A stretch of 47,551 nt of DNA from Winogradskyella eckloniae (GCF_013249045.1 NZ_JABRWP010000013.1:1-47551); one strand, 5' to 3'. Shown: positions 1 through 8,965, numbered from the stretch's first letter. Made by a program: numbers and translations. Notes: generated from the sequence alone by a model not told the origin.

Positions 1-2
1 AC

Positions 3-260
3 CCATTGTATTTTACACCCAATGGAGATGGATTTAATGAAACTTGGAACATCGCAGGTATTGGAAGTAATGCAAAAATTTATATATTTGACAGATACGG
101 AAAGTTGTTAAAACAATTAAGTCCAGAAGGAAGTGGTTGGGATGGCACGTTTAATGGTAATAAAATGCCAACGAGCGACTACTGGTTTACAGTAGAGTAT
201 GACGAGCCAGGCACTGATATCCGTAAAGAATTTAAAGCCCATTTTACCTTGAAACGATAA
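3..260 (+). CDS. C-terminal end of a T9SS cargo protein (type B sorting domain), partial
   Basis: The reading frame enters from the left edge and stops at 260, so only the last 85 or so residues are visible. They form a gliding-motility-associated, type B T9SS C-terminal domain: FYTPNGDGFNETW, then IYIFDRYGKLL, then GWDGTFNGNKMPTSDYWF and a final FTLKR. In this family the domain directs the protein through the type IX secretion system to the cell surface. The ending closely resembles that of the lectin-like cargo protein at 20051-22480 (FFTPNGDTINDVW, YWDGTFNGELLPTDDYWF, FTLKR), so the two are probably paralogous at least in this domain. A strong hairpin terminator follows. The passenger part lies outside the window and its function cannot be judged. 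Confidence 0.9.
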   Translation, partial: PLYFTPNGDGFNETWNIAGIGSNAKIYIFDRYGKLLKQLSPEGSGWDGTFNGNKMPTSDYWFTVEYDEPGTDIRKEFKAHFTLKR

Positions 261-288
261 GGTGAAATCTAAATCATAAGCACCAAAA

Positions 289-322
289 AAAAGCCTGAGT
301 ATTAATTTACTCAGGCTTTTTA
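289..322 (+). terminator. Rho-independent terminator
   Basis: A perfect 11-bp stem (AAGCCTGAGTA at 291-301, TACTCAGGCTT at 308-318) with a 6-nt loop is followed by a T run. It lies about 30 nt after the stop codon of the partial T9SS cargo gene. The A run on the left side means it may also act on the opposite strand. Confidence 0.85.
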
Positions 323-452
323 TTGATATATGGTTGCAGTATGTAATCGTATAAATTACAGCTTAATGGCGATTTATTAAGGTATCTGTCTGATTAATTA
401 ATATCAATAAGATGTCATATCTAATTGCAACTTATATTTAATCTTAGGAAAT

Positions 453-486
453 AAAAAACCAGAGTATTCATTATACTCTGGTTTAG
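453..486 (-). terminator. Rho-independent terminator of the lipoprotein/FadL operon
   Basis: An 11-bp stem (AACCAGAGTAT at 457-467, ATACTCTGGTT at 473-483) with a 5-nt loop. On the minus strand it is followed by a run of T (plus-strand A run 453-458), so it terminates the gene that ends at 507. Nothing else was recognised between the two hairpins (about 323-452). Confidence 0.82.
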
Positions 487-506
487 TGTATTTAGTACGT
501 CTATTC

Positions 507-2033
507 TTAGATATCAAAACCTAAGGTTAAAATGAAATCTGAGTATTTAGTCTGTAAAGCAGCAGCATCTGTAAGTCCTACATTGTATAATTGCTGATTA
601 TAATCTCTTTCAGATTGACTATAAGCAAAATCTAAATTGAAATTACCAAAGTTATAGCCTAAACCTAATGAGTACCCATTTAAATCACCATAAAAATTAG
701 TGTCTTTGTATGGGCTCTCTTCAATATGGTACCCAGCTCTAAAGCTAATCTGTTTGTAGCGGTATTCTCCACCAATTTTATATGATGCAGAAGTAGTTAA
801 TTCGTTACTTATTTCATTGTTTAAACTTGAGAAAAGTATATCATTTGTAGGTTTAAATTTTGAGTTTGAGTAATCTTTTACGGCGTAATCAAAACTAATT
901 AAACCAGTTTTTCCAAAAACATATGCTAAACTACCTGTTAGTTTAGCAGGACTTTGTAATTTATATTCTTCATATATATTGATAACATTACCTATATAAT
1001 TAATTTCAGAATCGGCATTGTCAGAGTCTATTCGTTGTGTTAGTTCATCACTAATTCTATACCAAGTTGGAGAATTATAGGCTAAACCTACTCGTAAGTC
1101 CTTTGTGATTTTGGCTATGGTACCCAATTGAAATGAAAAACCACTACCAGTTGTATGTAATAAATTTTCAAAAGCAATGTTGTTAACTAAAGATCCACTA
1201 TTCGAATTTGTTTCTCTAAGACGTGTTAATTTTTCATAGTTAATAAAATGACTATTTAAATTTAAACCGAAATATATTTTTTCGTCATAATCAGTGGCAA
1301 AATTAAACGCAAGTTTGCCATTGTATCCAGTAGATGCATACAAGTAATTTTGATTAAATGAACCTGGTGCAACGTTTGATATGTAATTAGTTTCATCATC
1401 GTTAGTGTCATCATCTAAATTTTCAGGATCTAATATTCCTGACCAATACCCTAAAAACGCTTGTTGAATTGAATAGCCATTTTGCAATGTTCCAATATCG
1501 GCATAGGCGTCTTCAATAAATTCACCAGGTAAAAGTTTTAAGATGCCAAAAGGAATGCTATTGTTATTAGTATATGATAAAAAATAACTATCAATAGAAT
1601 TTGAATTTGTGCCACTAGCAATCCATTCGTCATCGAAATCTGATGAACGATCGTATGCAATACTTAAGCTGAATTTTTTCCAGTTAGAATTTGTATTTGC
1701 ATTTTTAAAAACAAATACAGCTCCCAATTGATTTAAATCAACAGTAGCATTTGAAACTGCATTTGCATTATTGAAGTAATTGATGTCATTAGATGTATTG
1801 AAAAGTCCTAAGGACAAAGAAACTTCACTATTGTTAAAAATAGCAGAACCAGCAGGATTAATATTTACGCTAGAAAGATCTCCTCCTAATGCGCCAAATG
1901 CACCACTCATAGCTCTAAACCTTGCAGTCCCTTGAATCTCGTCTTGAGAAAATCGAACTGCATCTGAAATATCTTGCGCTAAAATATAGGACGAGCTTAA
2001 CAAGCCTATGCCTAACATAAGTAACTTTTTCAT
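507..2033 (-). CDS. OmpP1/FadL-family outer membrane transport protein
   Basis: This 508-residue protein is probably an outer-membrane beta-barrel of the OmpP1/FadL/TodX family, which takes up hydrophobic compounds such as fatty acids. It begins with a signal peptide (MKKLLMLGIGLLSSSYILAQ). Near the N-terminus is the family signature GAFGALGGDLSSVNINPAGS, about residues 44-63. The rest alternates short amphipathic strands with Asn/Ser-rich loops and ends with an aromatic-rich strand (DFILTLGFDI), as barrels do. The length is normal for the family. It lies 33 nt after the Ser/Arg-rich lipoprotein gene and probably shares its transcript; a terminator follows. The substrate is not visible from sequence. 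Family assignment is firm, transport specificity is not. Confidence 0.88.
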   Translation of the reverse strand: MKKLLMLGIGLLSSSYILAQDISDAVRFSQDEIQGTARFRAMSGAFGALGGDLSSVNINPAGSAIFNNSEVSLSLGLFNTSNDINYFNNANAVSNATVDLNQLGAVFVFKNANTNSNWKKFSLSIAYDRSSDFDDEWIASGTNSNSIDSYFLSYTNNNSIPFGILKLLPGEFIEDAYADIGTLQNGYSIQQAFLGYWSGILDPENLDDDTNDDETNYISNVAPGSFNQNYLYASTGYNGKLAFNFATDYDEKIYFGLNLNSHFINYEKLTRLRETNSNSGSLVNNIAFENLLHTTGSGFSFQLGTIAKITKDLRVGLAYNSPTWYRISDELTQRIDSDNADSEINYIGNVINIYEEYKLQSPAKLTGSLAYVFGKTGLISFDYAVKDYSNSKFKPTNDILFSSLNNEISNELTTSASYKIGGEYRYKQISFRAGYHIEESPYKDTNFYGDLNGYSLGLGYNFGNFNLDFAYSQSERDYNQQLYNVGLTDAAALQTKYSDFILTLGFDI

Positions 2034-2066
2034 AATATATTTTTAAAATTTGGAATTAACTTTAGT

Positions 2067-3008
2067 CTATCCTCTTCTGCTACTAGATGAACTACTACCT
2101 CTACTGCTGCCACTAGATCTAGAACTAGAAGATGATGATCTTACGCTTCCTGAAGAGGAACTTCTAGATGATCGAGTTGATCTCGTTGTAGTTGATCTTG
2201 AGTTACTTCTAGACGGAGTCGTTGATCTAATTGTTCTGCTAGACGTAGATGATCTTGAAGATCTCGTACTTGGTCTAGTCCTTCTTATTGTAGTACTAGA
2301 TCTCGACGATGGATTAGAAACCCTTATACCTGTTCTTCTAGTACCGCTACTTCTAGTTGTTGTTGCATTAGAATTTGACAATCTCCTAGAAGTGGAGTAT
2401 CTATTTGACAGTGCATAATTACTTCTTCTCGATAATGCTGCATTACTACTACGACTTAAATTTCTGTTATATAACAATCCTCTTCTAGAATTAATGTAAG
2501 TATATCTGTTTCTATACAAGTCTCTAAGATATCCGCCATACCAATAGTTGTAACCAAAAGCAGGTATTCCCCAACTGTTGTAACCCCAGCCAAATCCGCC
2601 GTTCCAAACCCAAAAGTTATTATAGCCAGACCAACTATAGTCTATATAATTCACAACCACAGTATTGCTGTTCTGTCCCCAACCACCGTAAGGTGTTTCT
2701 TGTTCTAAAGTATTATCAGTCGTTTCAATATAATTACCTTCATAAGAATCTATATCTGTGAAAATTTCACTTTCTTCACTAATAGCATCTAGTTCAGCTA
2801 CATTTTCAGCAAAGTAATTTTTATAATAATTAGAATTGTTAGTTGACGTTGTGACAACTGGTTCTTCAGTTTCATTTGCCTCAGTAGAATAAATACCGTC
2901 ATTATCGTATCCTGCGTATTGAAATGAGCCACATGATGTCATAAAGGAAGCTAATCCAAGTACAACAACTAATGGTAATTTTTTGAATGTCGTAGTTTTA
3001 GTTTGCAT
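2067..3008 (-). CDS. Lipoprotein with Ser/Arg-rich low-complexity C-terminal tail
   Basis: A 313-residue protein with a lipoprotein signal peptide: a basic start, a hydrophobic stretch and Cys26 in the context MTSC, so it is probably membrane-anchored by lipidation. Residues 27-120 are acidic and Asn-rich. Residues about 120-175 are rich in Trp, Tyr and Gly (YSWSGYNNFWVWNGGFGWGY). From about residue 185 to the end the chain is almost only Ser, Arg and Thr, with repeated RSSR and RSTR words, giving a very basic tail. No catalytic motif was found. Related proteins often precede a FadL-type gene next to proS in Flavobacteriia, from general knowledge. The long antisense reading frame rich in Leu/Asp is a shadow of the tail. 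The function is unknown. Confidence 0.8.
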   Translation of the reverse strand: MQTKTTTFKKLPLVVVLGLASFMTSCGSFQYAGYDNDGIYSTEANETEEPVVTTSTNNSNYYKNYFAENVAELDAISEESEIFTDIDSYEGNYIETTDNTLEQETPYGGWGQNSNTVVVNYIDYSWSGYNNFWVWNGGFGWGYNSWGIPAFGYNYWYGGYLRDLYRNRYTYINSRRGLLYNRNLSRSSNAALSRRSNYALSNRYSTSRRLSNSNATTTRSSGTRRTGIRVSNPSSRSSTTIRRTRPSTRSSRSSTSSRTIRSTTPSRSNSRSTTTRSTRSSRSSSSGSVRSSSSSSRSSGSSRGSSSSSSRRG

Positions 3009-3026
3009 ATCTTTTTTATTTAATTG

Positions 3027-3054
3027 TTGAACAGTGTAAAAATAGTTAGTTTTG
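3027..3054 (+). promoter_or_regulatory. Bacteroidota-type promoter for proS
   Basis: TTG at 3027-3029 and TAGTTTTG at 3047-3054 are separated by 17 nt and match the Bacteroidota pattern. The proS start codon lies about 55 nt further on. A 15-bp palindrome (GCACAA, TTT, TTGTGC; 3081-3095) sits in the expected 5' leader and could be a hairpin or a protein site. Confidence 0.55.
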
Positions 3055-3108
3055 CTGAACTATTTTATTATTTAACATAAGCACAATTTTTGTGCCAAAA
3101 CATAAAAA

Positions 3109-4587
3109 ATGAGTAAAAATCTTACTAGTAGAGCCGAAGATTATTCAAAATGGTATAATGAATTGGTCGTAAAAGCTGATTTAGCAGAAAATTCTGCCGT
3201 TAGAGGGTGTATGGTAATTAAACCATATGGATACGCTATATGGGAAAAAATGCAGGCGGAATTAGATCGCATGTTCAAGGAGACAGGGCATCAAAATGCT
3301 TATTTTCCATTATTTGTGCCAAAAAGTTTATTTGAAGCAGAAGAGAAGAATGCAGAGGGTTTTGCTAAAGAATGTGCGGTTGTTACGCATTATAGATTAC
3401 AAAATGATCCAGATAATGAAGGGAAATTAAGAGTTGATCCTGAAGCAAAATTAGAGGAAGAGCTTGTGGTAAGACCTACTAGTGAAGCCATAATTTGGAA
3501 TACCTATAAGGGCTGGATTCAAAGTTATAGAGATTTACCTATTTTAATAAATCAATGGGCAAATGTGGTACGTTGGGAAATGCGTACACGTTTATTTTTA
3601 CGTACAGCAGAATTTTTATGGCAAGAAGGTCATACGGCTCATGCTACAAAAGCAGAGGCTCTTATCGAGGCAGAACAAATGAATGATGTCTATGCAAAAT
3701 TTGCAGAAGGGTTTATGGCCATACCTGTAATTAAAGGTGTAAAAACAGAAAGCGAACGTTTTGCAGGTGCAGTAGAAACCTATTGTATTGAAGCTTTAAT
3801 GCAAGACGGTAAAGCACTTCAGGCTGGAACTTCTCACTTTTTAGGTCAAAATTTTGCGAAAGCGTTCGATGTTAAGTTTACTAATAATGAAGGAAAATTA
3901 GATCATGTTTGGGCAACATCTTGGGGTGTTTCAACACGATTGATGGGAGCATTAATAATGACGCATAGTGATGATAAAGGTTTGGTTTTACCACCAAATT
4001 TGGCACCATCTCAAGTTGTTATTGTACCAATATATAAGAATGACGAGCAATTGAGTCTGATCACTGAGAAGGCAGAAAGTATAATTAATGACCTTAGAGC
4101 ATTAGGTGTGAGTTGTAAATTTGATAAAAGAACAACGCATAGACCAGGTGCTAAATTTGCACAACATGAATTACAAGGTGTACCATTGAGAATTGCAATC
4201 GGTCCTAAAGATTTAGAAAATAATACGATTGAGTTGGCAAGACGTGATACATTAACAAAGGAGATTGTTCCAATGGATGGTTTAGCGACTACGATAAAGG
4301 ATCTTCTTGAAATAATTCAAAATGAATTATTTAATAAGGCATTGACTTATAGAGATGAACATATAACAGAGGTAGATGATTTTGAGACCTTTAAAAAGGT
4401 CTTAGAAACGAAAACTGGATTTATATCAGCGCATTGGGATGGCACGGCTGAGTCTGAGCAGAAGATAAAGGAGATAACAAAAGCAACTATACGTTGTATA
4501 CCAATGAATAATAAAAAGGAGGAAGGAGCCTGTATTTACAGTGGAAAACCATCAATACAGCGTGTACTTTTTGCAAAGGCTTATTAA
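3109..4587 (+). CDS. proS: Prolyl-tRNA synthetase, archaeal/eukaryotic type
   Basis: ProRS charges tRNA-Pro with proline in the cytoplasm. The 492-residue protein is of the archaeal/eukaryotic-like (type 3) class: it has no editing insertion between class II motifs 2 and 3 and ends in a C-terminal extension with a Cys near the end ([11 protein letters not shown]) and a final aromatic residue. Visible class II elements are [18 protein letters not shown] (motif 1 region), RPTSEAIIW (about 124-132), [20 protein letters not shown] (motif 2) and [17 protein letters not shown] (motif 3). The anticodon-binding domain starts near [11 protein letters not shown]. This class is normal in Bacteroidota. 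It has its own promoter and is read towards tRNA-Glu and rpsT. Confidence 0.97.
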   Translation: MSKNLTSRAEDYSKWYNELVVKADLAENSAVRGCMVIKPYGYAIWEKMQAELDRMFKETGHQNAYFPLFVPKSLFEAEEKNAEGFAKECAVVTHYRLQNDPDNEGKLRVDPEAKLEEELVVRPTSEAIIWNTYKGWIQSYRDLPILINQWANVVRWEMRTRLFLRTAEFLWQEGHTAHATKAEALIEAEQMNDVYAKFAEGFMAIPVIKGVKTESERFAGAVETYCIEALMQDGKALQAGTSHFLGQNFAKAFDVKFTNNEGKLDHVWATSWGVSTRLMGALIMTHSDDKGLVLPPNLAPSQVVIVPIYKNDEQLSLITEKAESIINDLRALGVSCKFDKRTTHRPGAKFAQHELQGVPLRIAIGPKDLENNTIELARRDTLTKEIVPMDGLATTIKDLLEIIQNELFNKALTYRDEHITEVDDFETFKKVLETKTGFISAHWDGTAESEQKIKEITKATIRCIPMNNKKEEGACIYSGKPSIQRVLFAKAY

Positions 4588-4613
4588 TTTTTTTAAAAAA
4601 ATTTGATAAGGTG

Positions 4614-4643
4614 TTGCAGAATTTAAAAATAGTTGTATTTTTG
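4614..4643 (+). promoter_or_regulatory. Bacteroidota promoter for tRNA-Glu and rpsT
   Basis: TTG at 4614-4616 and TATTTTTG at 4636-4643 are exactly 19 nt apart, an excellent match to the Bacteroidota sigma-factor consensus. It lies just after proS and about 50 nt before the tRNA, so it probably drives a tRNA-Glu plus rpsT transcript. Confidence 0.7.
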
Positions 4644-4695
4644 CATCCGCAATGGAAACGTTGTAGGTTCATTTAAATAATAAAATAACCAAAAT

Positions 4696-4767
4696 GGCCC
4701 GTTCGTCTATCGGCTAGGACGCATGGTTTTCATCCATGTAAGAGGGGTTCGATTCCCCTACGGGCTA
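4696..4767 (+). tRNA. tRNA-Glu (anticodon TTC)
   Basis: The 72-nt sequence folds as a complete cloverleaf. The acceptor stem is GGCCCGT (4696-4702) with ACGGGCT (4760-4766), the first pair being G-U, and the discriminator base is A4767. The anticodon stem is CATGG with CCATG around the loop TTTTCAT, so the anticodon is TTC at 4729-4731, reading GAA/GAG. The T arm contains GTTCGATTC. The 3' CCA is not encoded. It sits between a strong promoter and rpsT. Confidence 0.96.
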
Positions 4768-4790
4768 CAATTTTAATAAGAAGAAATACA

Positions 4791-5042
4791 ATGGCAAATC
4801 ATAAGTCAGCATTAAAAAGAATCAGAAGTAACGAAAAAAAACGTGTGCTTAATAAGTATCATCATAAAACAACTCGTAATGCTATAAAGAAGTTACGTGA
4901 GGTTACTGATGCTGCTGAAGCTCAGAAAATGTTACCTTCTGTAATTAGTATGATTGATAAGTTAGCTAAAAAGAATATTATTCATTCTAATAAAGCTGGT
5001 AACTTAAAGTCTAAATTGACTAAACACGTTGCTGCGATATAA
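4791..5042 (+). CDS. rpsT: 30S ribosomal protein S20
   Basis: S20 is a primary 16S rRNA-binding protein of the small subunit. The 83-residue basic, helical sequence starts MANHKSALKRIRSNEKKR, the usual S20 N-terminus, and continues NKYHHKTTRNAIKKLR and KKNIIHSNKAGNLKSKL. The length is normal. It starts 23 nt after tRNA-Glu and is probably cotranscribed with it; a strong terminator follows 25 nt after the stop. Confidence 0.97.
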   Translation: MANHKSALKRIRSNEKKRVLNKYHHKTTRNAIKKLREVTDAAEAQKMLPSVISMIDKLAKKNIIHSNKAGNLKSKLTKHVAAI

Positions 5043-5065
5043 TTGTAGTTTCTACTAGAAAAATA

Positions 5066-5098
5066 AAAAAAGTCTTTCCTTATAGGAAAGACTTTTTT
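5066..5098 (+). terminator. Rho-independent terminator after rpsT
   Basis: The sequence AAAAAAGTCTTTCCT (5066-5080) pairs with AGGAAAGACTTTTTT (5084-5098) around a 3-nt loop, giving a stem of up to 15 bp that ends in a T run. It is symmetric enough to work in both directions. Confidence 0.88.
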
Positions 5099-5213
5099 GT
5101 TTTATAACAGTTAGATAATATCTAACGTATATGGTGTTTAATTTTATGGTTTTGAATTTTTAGTAGCGATTATCTGATTATTAGGTTTTAGTGAGCCTGA
5201 AATTGGTTATTAA

Positions 5214-5546
5214 TCTAATGAAGTACATTTTATTGTTGAACAGGAGAAAGAGCTTTTAGACCACCACGGTGTTACAGTCCATTTTGTTGATGCAGGCATA
5301 GATACAGGTAATATTTTATATCAAGATACTATTGTGGATGTTATCACTAAAAAAGATAATTTTATGACATATACGTATCTTCAGTTAGCAAAAGCATTGC
5401 CTTTACTAAACAAAGCCATAAAGGATATAGAATTAAATAGGGTTAAGTCTATTGCAAATTCAGAAGAACAAATTAATAATGCGCTATACTACCACCCAAC
5501 GCTATGGTTTTATCTATATAATAGATGGTTTAGAGGAGTAAAGTAG
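5214..5546 (+). pseudogene. Remnant of a formyltransferase-family gene (C-terminal half)
   Basis: An open frame of about 110 codons after a stop at 5211-5213 reads like the C-terminal half of a formyltransferase-fold protein. It contains HHGVTVHFVDAGIDTGNILY, matching the conserved G-V-T-x-H-F-V-D-x-G-I-D-T-G segment of that fold, then FMTYTYLQLAKALPLLNKAI and a tail with YYHPTLWFYLYN. The N-terminal half with the catalytic Asn and His-Pro segments is absent: upstream of 5214 all frames are closed and nothing similar was seen. The only late candidate start is a GTG at 5334, beyond the conserved motif. It is therefore probably a truncated, non-functional relic. The stretch 5099-5213 holds nothing else recognisable. 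Confidence 0.65.
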
Positions 5547-5618
5547 TATATTGTTTCGGCTTCAAAGAAAACGGATTATATAGAAAATATCTAAATAGGT
5601 ATATTACTTTAAAGATTG

Positions 5619-5626
5619 TAACTTTG
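5619..5626 (+). promoter_or_regulatory. Candidate -7 element upstream of era
   Basis: TAACTTTG matches TAnnTTTG and lies 17 nt before the era start codon. No convincing TTG is seen at the -33 spacing, so this is only a half match. Confidence 0.35.
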
Positions 5627-5642
5627 TTGCAAATTTTTAAAG

Positions 5643-6524
5643 ATGCACAAAGCTGGTTTTGTAAATATTATAGGTAATCCAAATGTTGGGAAGTCTACAT
5701 TAATGAATGCATTTATTGGTGAGAAATTGTCAATAATTACATCAAAAGCTCAAACAACAAGACATCGAATTTTAGGGATTGTGAATGGCGAAGACTTTCA
5801 AGTAGTATTAAGTGATACACCTGGAATTATAAAACCTGCATATGAGTTACAAACTTCAATGATGGATTTTGTAAAATCTGCTTTTGATGACGCAGATGTG
5901 CTTATTTACATGGTAGAAATTGGTGAGAAAGCATTAAAAGATGAAGCTTTTTTTAAGAAAATTACAAATTCAAAAATTCCTGTTTTATTATTACTCAACA
6001 AGATAGATACATCTAACCAAGAACAGTTAGAAGAACAATCAGAGTTATGGCAGAGTAAGGTGCCTAATGCTGAGTTTTTTCCTATTTCTGCTACAGAGGG
6101 TTTTAATGTTCAGAATGTATTTAATAGAATTATAGAGTTATTACCAGAGTCGCCAGCCTTTTACCCTAAAGATCAATTAACAGATAAACCAGAACGTTTT
6201 TTTGTGAATGAAGCCATTAGAGAAAAAATACTAATGCATTACAAAAAAGAGATTCCGTACGCTGTAGAAGTAGATACGGAAGAGTTTTTTGAAGAGGAAA
6301 ATATTATAAGAATGCGCTCTGTAATCATGGTTGAGAGAGAAACGCAAAAAGGTATTATTATAGGCCATAAAGGATCAGCTCTAAAAAGAGTAGGTGTAGA
6401 GGCGCGTAAAGATTTAGAAAAGTTCTTTGGTAAGCAAGTACATTTAGAACTCTATGTAAAAGTGAATAAAAACTGGAGAAGCAACCAGAACCAGTTGAGG
6501 CGTTTTGGCTATAATCAAAAGTAA
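5643..6524 (+). CDS. era: GTPase Era
   Basis: Era is an essential GTPase that binds the 3' end of 16S rRNA and assists maturation of the small ribosomal subunit. The 293-residue protein has an N-terminal GTPase domain with G1 GNPNVGKST (about 11-19), the switch I segment TTRHRI, G3 DTPG (about 58-61) and G4 NKID (about 119-122). A C-terminal KH domain follows, with the RNA-binding GxxG loop in IIGHKGSALKRVG. The length is normal. It is transcribed alone, converging with the surface operon that ends at 6553. Confidence 0.97.
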   Translation: MHKAGFVNIIGNPNVGKSTLMNAFIGEKLSIITSKAQTTRHRILGIVNGEDFQVVLSDTPGIIKPAYELQTSMMDFVKSAFDDADVLIYMVEIGEKALKDEAFFKKITNSKIPVLLLLNKIDTSNQEQLEEQSELWQSKVPNAEFFPISATEGFNVQNVFNRIIELLPESPAFYPKDQLTDKPERFFVNEAIREKILMHYKKEIPYAVEVDTEEFFEEENIIRMRSVIMVERETQKGIIIGHKGSALKRVGVEARKDLEKFFGKQVHLELYVKVNKNWRSNQNQLRRFGYNQK

Positions 6525-6552
6525 GATTATTTAAGCTTCATTTTATGAAAAC

Positions 6553-7053
6553 TTATCGATAAGGGTTAATGATGTTATTCATAAAATTATGCAGTTGCTG
6601 CATTTCTGACTTGCCTTTAGCTCTTCCTAGTCTTCCAAATAGGTATAATACAAACCATAAGACCACCATTAATAGTGTAAAGGCTAATTGAATTGAATAG
6701 GTGTTGTTTAATGAGATATTTGTATATGTCCAAATACCGAATGCTAAAAATAGGCATGCTACAATAAAATGGAAAAACATAAATAGAGTCCAAACCGTTG
6801 GATTTGGACCAAAAAGTCCTAGAATAATGGATTTGTCTTTTTCTTCTTGTGTAATTTCAAGATGCAGTTGAGGCGACCAAAAATGCTGTTTAATTTTTGG
6901 ATATTTTATAAATACGTGATCATCTATTCTACTGACGATAAATTCTGATTGTGTGGTCTTTGTGTATTCAAATGCCTTCAAGACGACTTCATTATCTGTT
7001 GAGAGTTCAATTTTAAATCGTGGTCTTAAAACAATATCATTTGATAATGTCAT
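6553..7053 (-). CDS. Small conserved two-TM membrane protein, function unknown
   Basis: This 166-residue protein has a soluble N-terminal part of about 80 residues (PRFKIELSTDNEVVLKAF, then KQHFWSPQLHLEI). Two hydrophobic helices follow, at about 86-108 (WTLFMFFHFIVACLFLAFGI) and about 118-140 (IQLAFTLLMVVLWFVLYLFG), then a short basic tail with RLGRAKGKSEMQQL. It has no signal peptide and probably sits in the inner membrane. It starts 18 nt after the OmpA-family gene, so it is the last gene of the adhesin operon, but similar proteins occur near era in related bacteria, so the link may be only positional. I do not recognise a function. Confidence 0.75.
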   Translation of the reverse strand: MTLSNDIVLRPRFKIELSTDNEVVLKAFEYTKTTQSEFIVSRIDDHVFIKYPKIKQHFWSPQLHLEITQEEKDKSIILGLFGPNPTVWTLFMFFHFIVACLFLAFGIWTYTNISLNNTYSIQLAFTLLMVVLWFVLYLFGRLGRAKGKSEMQQLHNFMNNIINPYR

Positions 7054-7071
7054 AGCATAGAGACTAAAGTT

Positions 7072-8955
7072 TTATTTTAAGATTAGGAATTCTACACGTC
7101 TATTTATAGAATGCTCTGTTTCTGTACAATTATCACCACAAGGTACTAATGGCTTAGTTTCACCGTATCCTACAGAGGTAAGTCGGTCTCGCGATATGCC
7201 ATTTTGCACTAAATATTCTAATGCAGATTTTGCACGTTTATCAGATAATTCTAAATTAAATTGAAATCCTGCTCTAGAATCCGTATGTGCACCGAGTTGA
7301 ATTTCCATTCTAGGATACTTAACTAAAAGCGCAACTAAGACATCTAGTGTACTTGCAGCTTGAGGTTTTATATCCCATTTTGCAAAGTCGAAATAAATGT
7401 TTTCTAACTGAATAAAAGTGTTCCCGAAATCATCATCTGTTACAATTTCTTCGGCATCTTTGTAAGATTCAATTTCAAGTTCAATATTAAATTCTATATT
7501 GCCCTTATCATTAGTATCAAAATATTCTAACTGTGGTATATATTTTGGTTGAAATCCTTCAACTGAGTATTGCTGATTTGGTAAGGTTGATAATTTGTAT
7601 TTTCCATCTTCTCCTACAATTTGTTCTGCTACGACATTACCATCTTTATCAAATAATGTTACGGTAGTGTTTGGTAATATGTCTCCAGTAACTTTATCAG
7701 TCACTAAACCTTCTATAAAATAGGTTCGCTCTGTATCAATTCTCTTAAAGGTGTAGATATTATCTAATCCAGATCTATTAGAGGATAAATAACCTGTATT
7801 TAATGAATCAACTACAACGAAGGCAAAATCATCTTTTTCACTATTAATAGTTTCACCTAAATTAAGTGCGTCTAAGAATTTGTTGTTTCTAACAGAACTA
7901 GAAAACAAATCTAAGCCACCAAAACCATGTTTACCATTAGAAGCAAAATACAACGTACTATCTTTGGCAACAAAAGGATATTGTTCTCGTCTTATCGTGT
8001 TTATGTTATTTCCTAAATTAACTGGCTCTCCAAATGTATTATCGCCTAAAATGTCTACATAATATATGTCAAACGAACCAATTGAACCTGGCATATCACT
8101 AGAGAAATATAATTTAGTCTCGTCTTTATTTAATGCAGGATGCATTGTTGAGAATTGATTGCTAGAAAATGAAACAGGTTCTATGTTTTTCCATTCATCA
8201 TCTACTAATTCTGCTTTAAAAATACTAACAACAGCTATTTTAGTAGAATCTAAATCAATTCTGTTTTTAAGATTTCTTGAGAAATACATGGTTTTACCAT
8301 CTTTAGTAAATACGGCATTGCTCTCATGTTGTTTTATTGTATTTATTTTCTTGCTTAGTGGTACAATACTATCTAATGTAATCGTGTCTCCTGTTGTAAC
8401 TTTAGCTTCATAGAGATCTAAATATGGTTTTCCATTCCATTGGTAGTTAGGATTCTTAATATTTTTTGTTGAAGCAAATACAATTTTATCACCATTTAAT
8501 CCCACACCAAAACTTGATCCGCCAACATCTGCAGTAAGATTCACTAATTCGTATTCATAAGGAATAATACGCTTTAATAATGATTTAAAACTTTTAGTAT
8601 TAAAAGGGTTATTTAAATGGTTAGTGGTAATCTCATCGGCTTCATCATATTTTTTAATGCCTTTTAGAACATCAAAATATTTAAAATAGAAATCCTCGGA
8701 TAACTCTGCACTATCTTTTAAGTCATATACTTGTTTATAGGCTTTGTATGCGTTTTCAAATTCAGAATTATAATAGTAACAGTCTCCGAGCTTCTCTAAG
8801 TTAGATGCTGTTTTTGGTAAACTTGTATAGATTTCAGCAGCGTCAACATAGGCTCTGTTTTCGTATAAAATATCTGCCTTACTCTTTGATTGGGAGAAAG
8901 AAAGTGCACTAGTTGCTAGTAGCGCTAATAGAATATAGTGTTTAATCGTTTTCAT
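7072..8955 (-). CDS. OmpA-family protein with TPR and beta-propeller regions (PorE-like, T9SS-associated)
   Basis: The 627-residue protein resembles PorE, the T9SS-associated OmpA-family protein that links the outer-membrane machinery to peptidoglycan. In order: signal peptide (1-22), TPR-like helices (about 25-110; ADILYENRAYVDAAEIY), a PD40/WD40-like beta-propeller (about 135-400; AVFTKDGKTMYFSRN, LYFSSDMPGSIGSFDIYYV), a carboxypeptidase-regulatory-like beta-sandwich (about 412-490), and a C-terminal OmpA domain (about 515-627). The OmpA domain shows IYFDFAKWDIKPQA, GAHTDSRAGFQFN, LSDKRAKSALEYL and SINRRVEFLIL, including the peptidoglycan-contacting Asp and Arg. It starts 10 nt after the PorP/SprF gene. 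This order (adhesin, SprF-like, OmpA) is usual for T9SS adhesin loci. Confidence 0.88.
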   Translation of the reverse strand: MKTIKHYILLALLATSALSFSQSKSKADILYENRAYVDAAEIYTSLPKTASNLEKLGDCYYYNSEFENAYKAYKQVYDLKDSAELSEDFYFKYFDVLKGIKKYDEADEITTNHLNNPFNTKSFKSLLKRIIPYEYELVNLTADVGGSSFGVGLNGDKIVFASTKNIKNPNYQWNGKPYLDLYEAKVTTGDTITLDSIVPLSKKINTIKQHESNAVFTKDGKTMYFSRNLKNRIDLDSTKIAVVSIFKAELVDDEWKNIEPVSFSSNQFSTMHPALNKDETKLYFSSDMPGSIGSFDIYYVDILGDNTFGEPVNLGNNINTIRREQYPFVAKDSTLYFASNGKHGFGGLDLFSSSVRNNKFLDALNLGETINSEKDDFAFVVVDSLNTGYLSSNRSGLDNIYTFKRIDTERTYFIEGLVTDKVTGDILPNTTVTLFDKDGNVVAEQIVGEDGKYKLSTLPNQQYSVEGFQPKYIPQLEYFDTNDKGNIEFNIELEIESYKDAEEIVTDDDFGNTFIQLENIYFDFAKWDIKPQAASTLDVLVALLVKYPRMEIQLGAHTDSRAGFQFNLELSDKRAKSALEYLVQNGISRDRLTSVGYGETKPLVPCGDNCTETEHSINRRVEFLILK

Positions 8956-8965
8956 TTGCTTTCAA

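Noticed and set aside
2050..2418. A 122-codon plus-strand frame rich in Leu, Asp and Val
   Set aside because: It is the complement of the Ser/Arg-rich tail of the lipoprotein; its composition follows from that.
6531..6556. Weak hairpin between era and the 166-residue membrane protein
   Set aside because: The stem is interrupted and no T run follows on either strand, so a terminator cannot be claimed.
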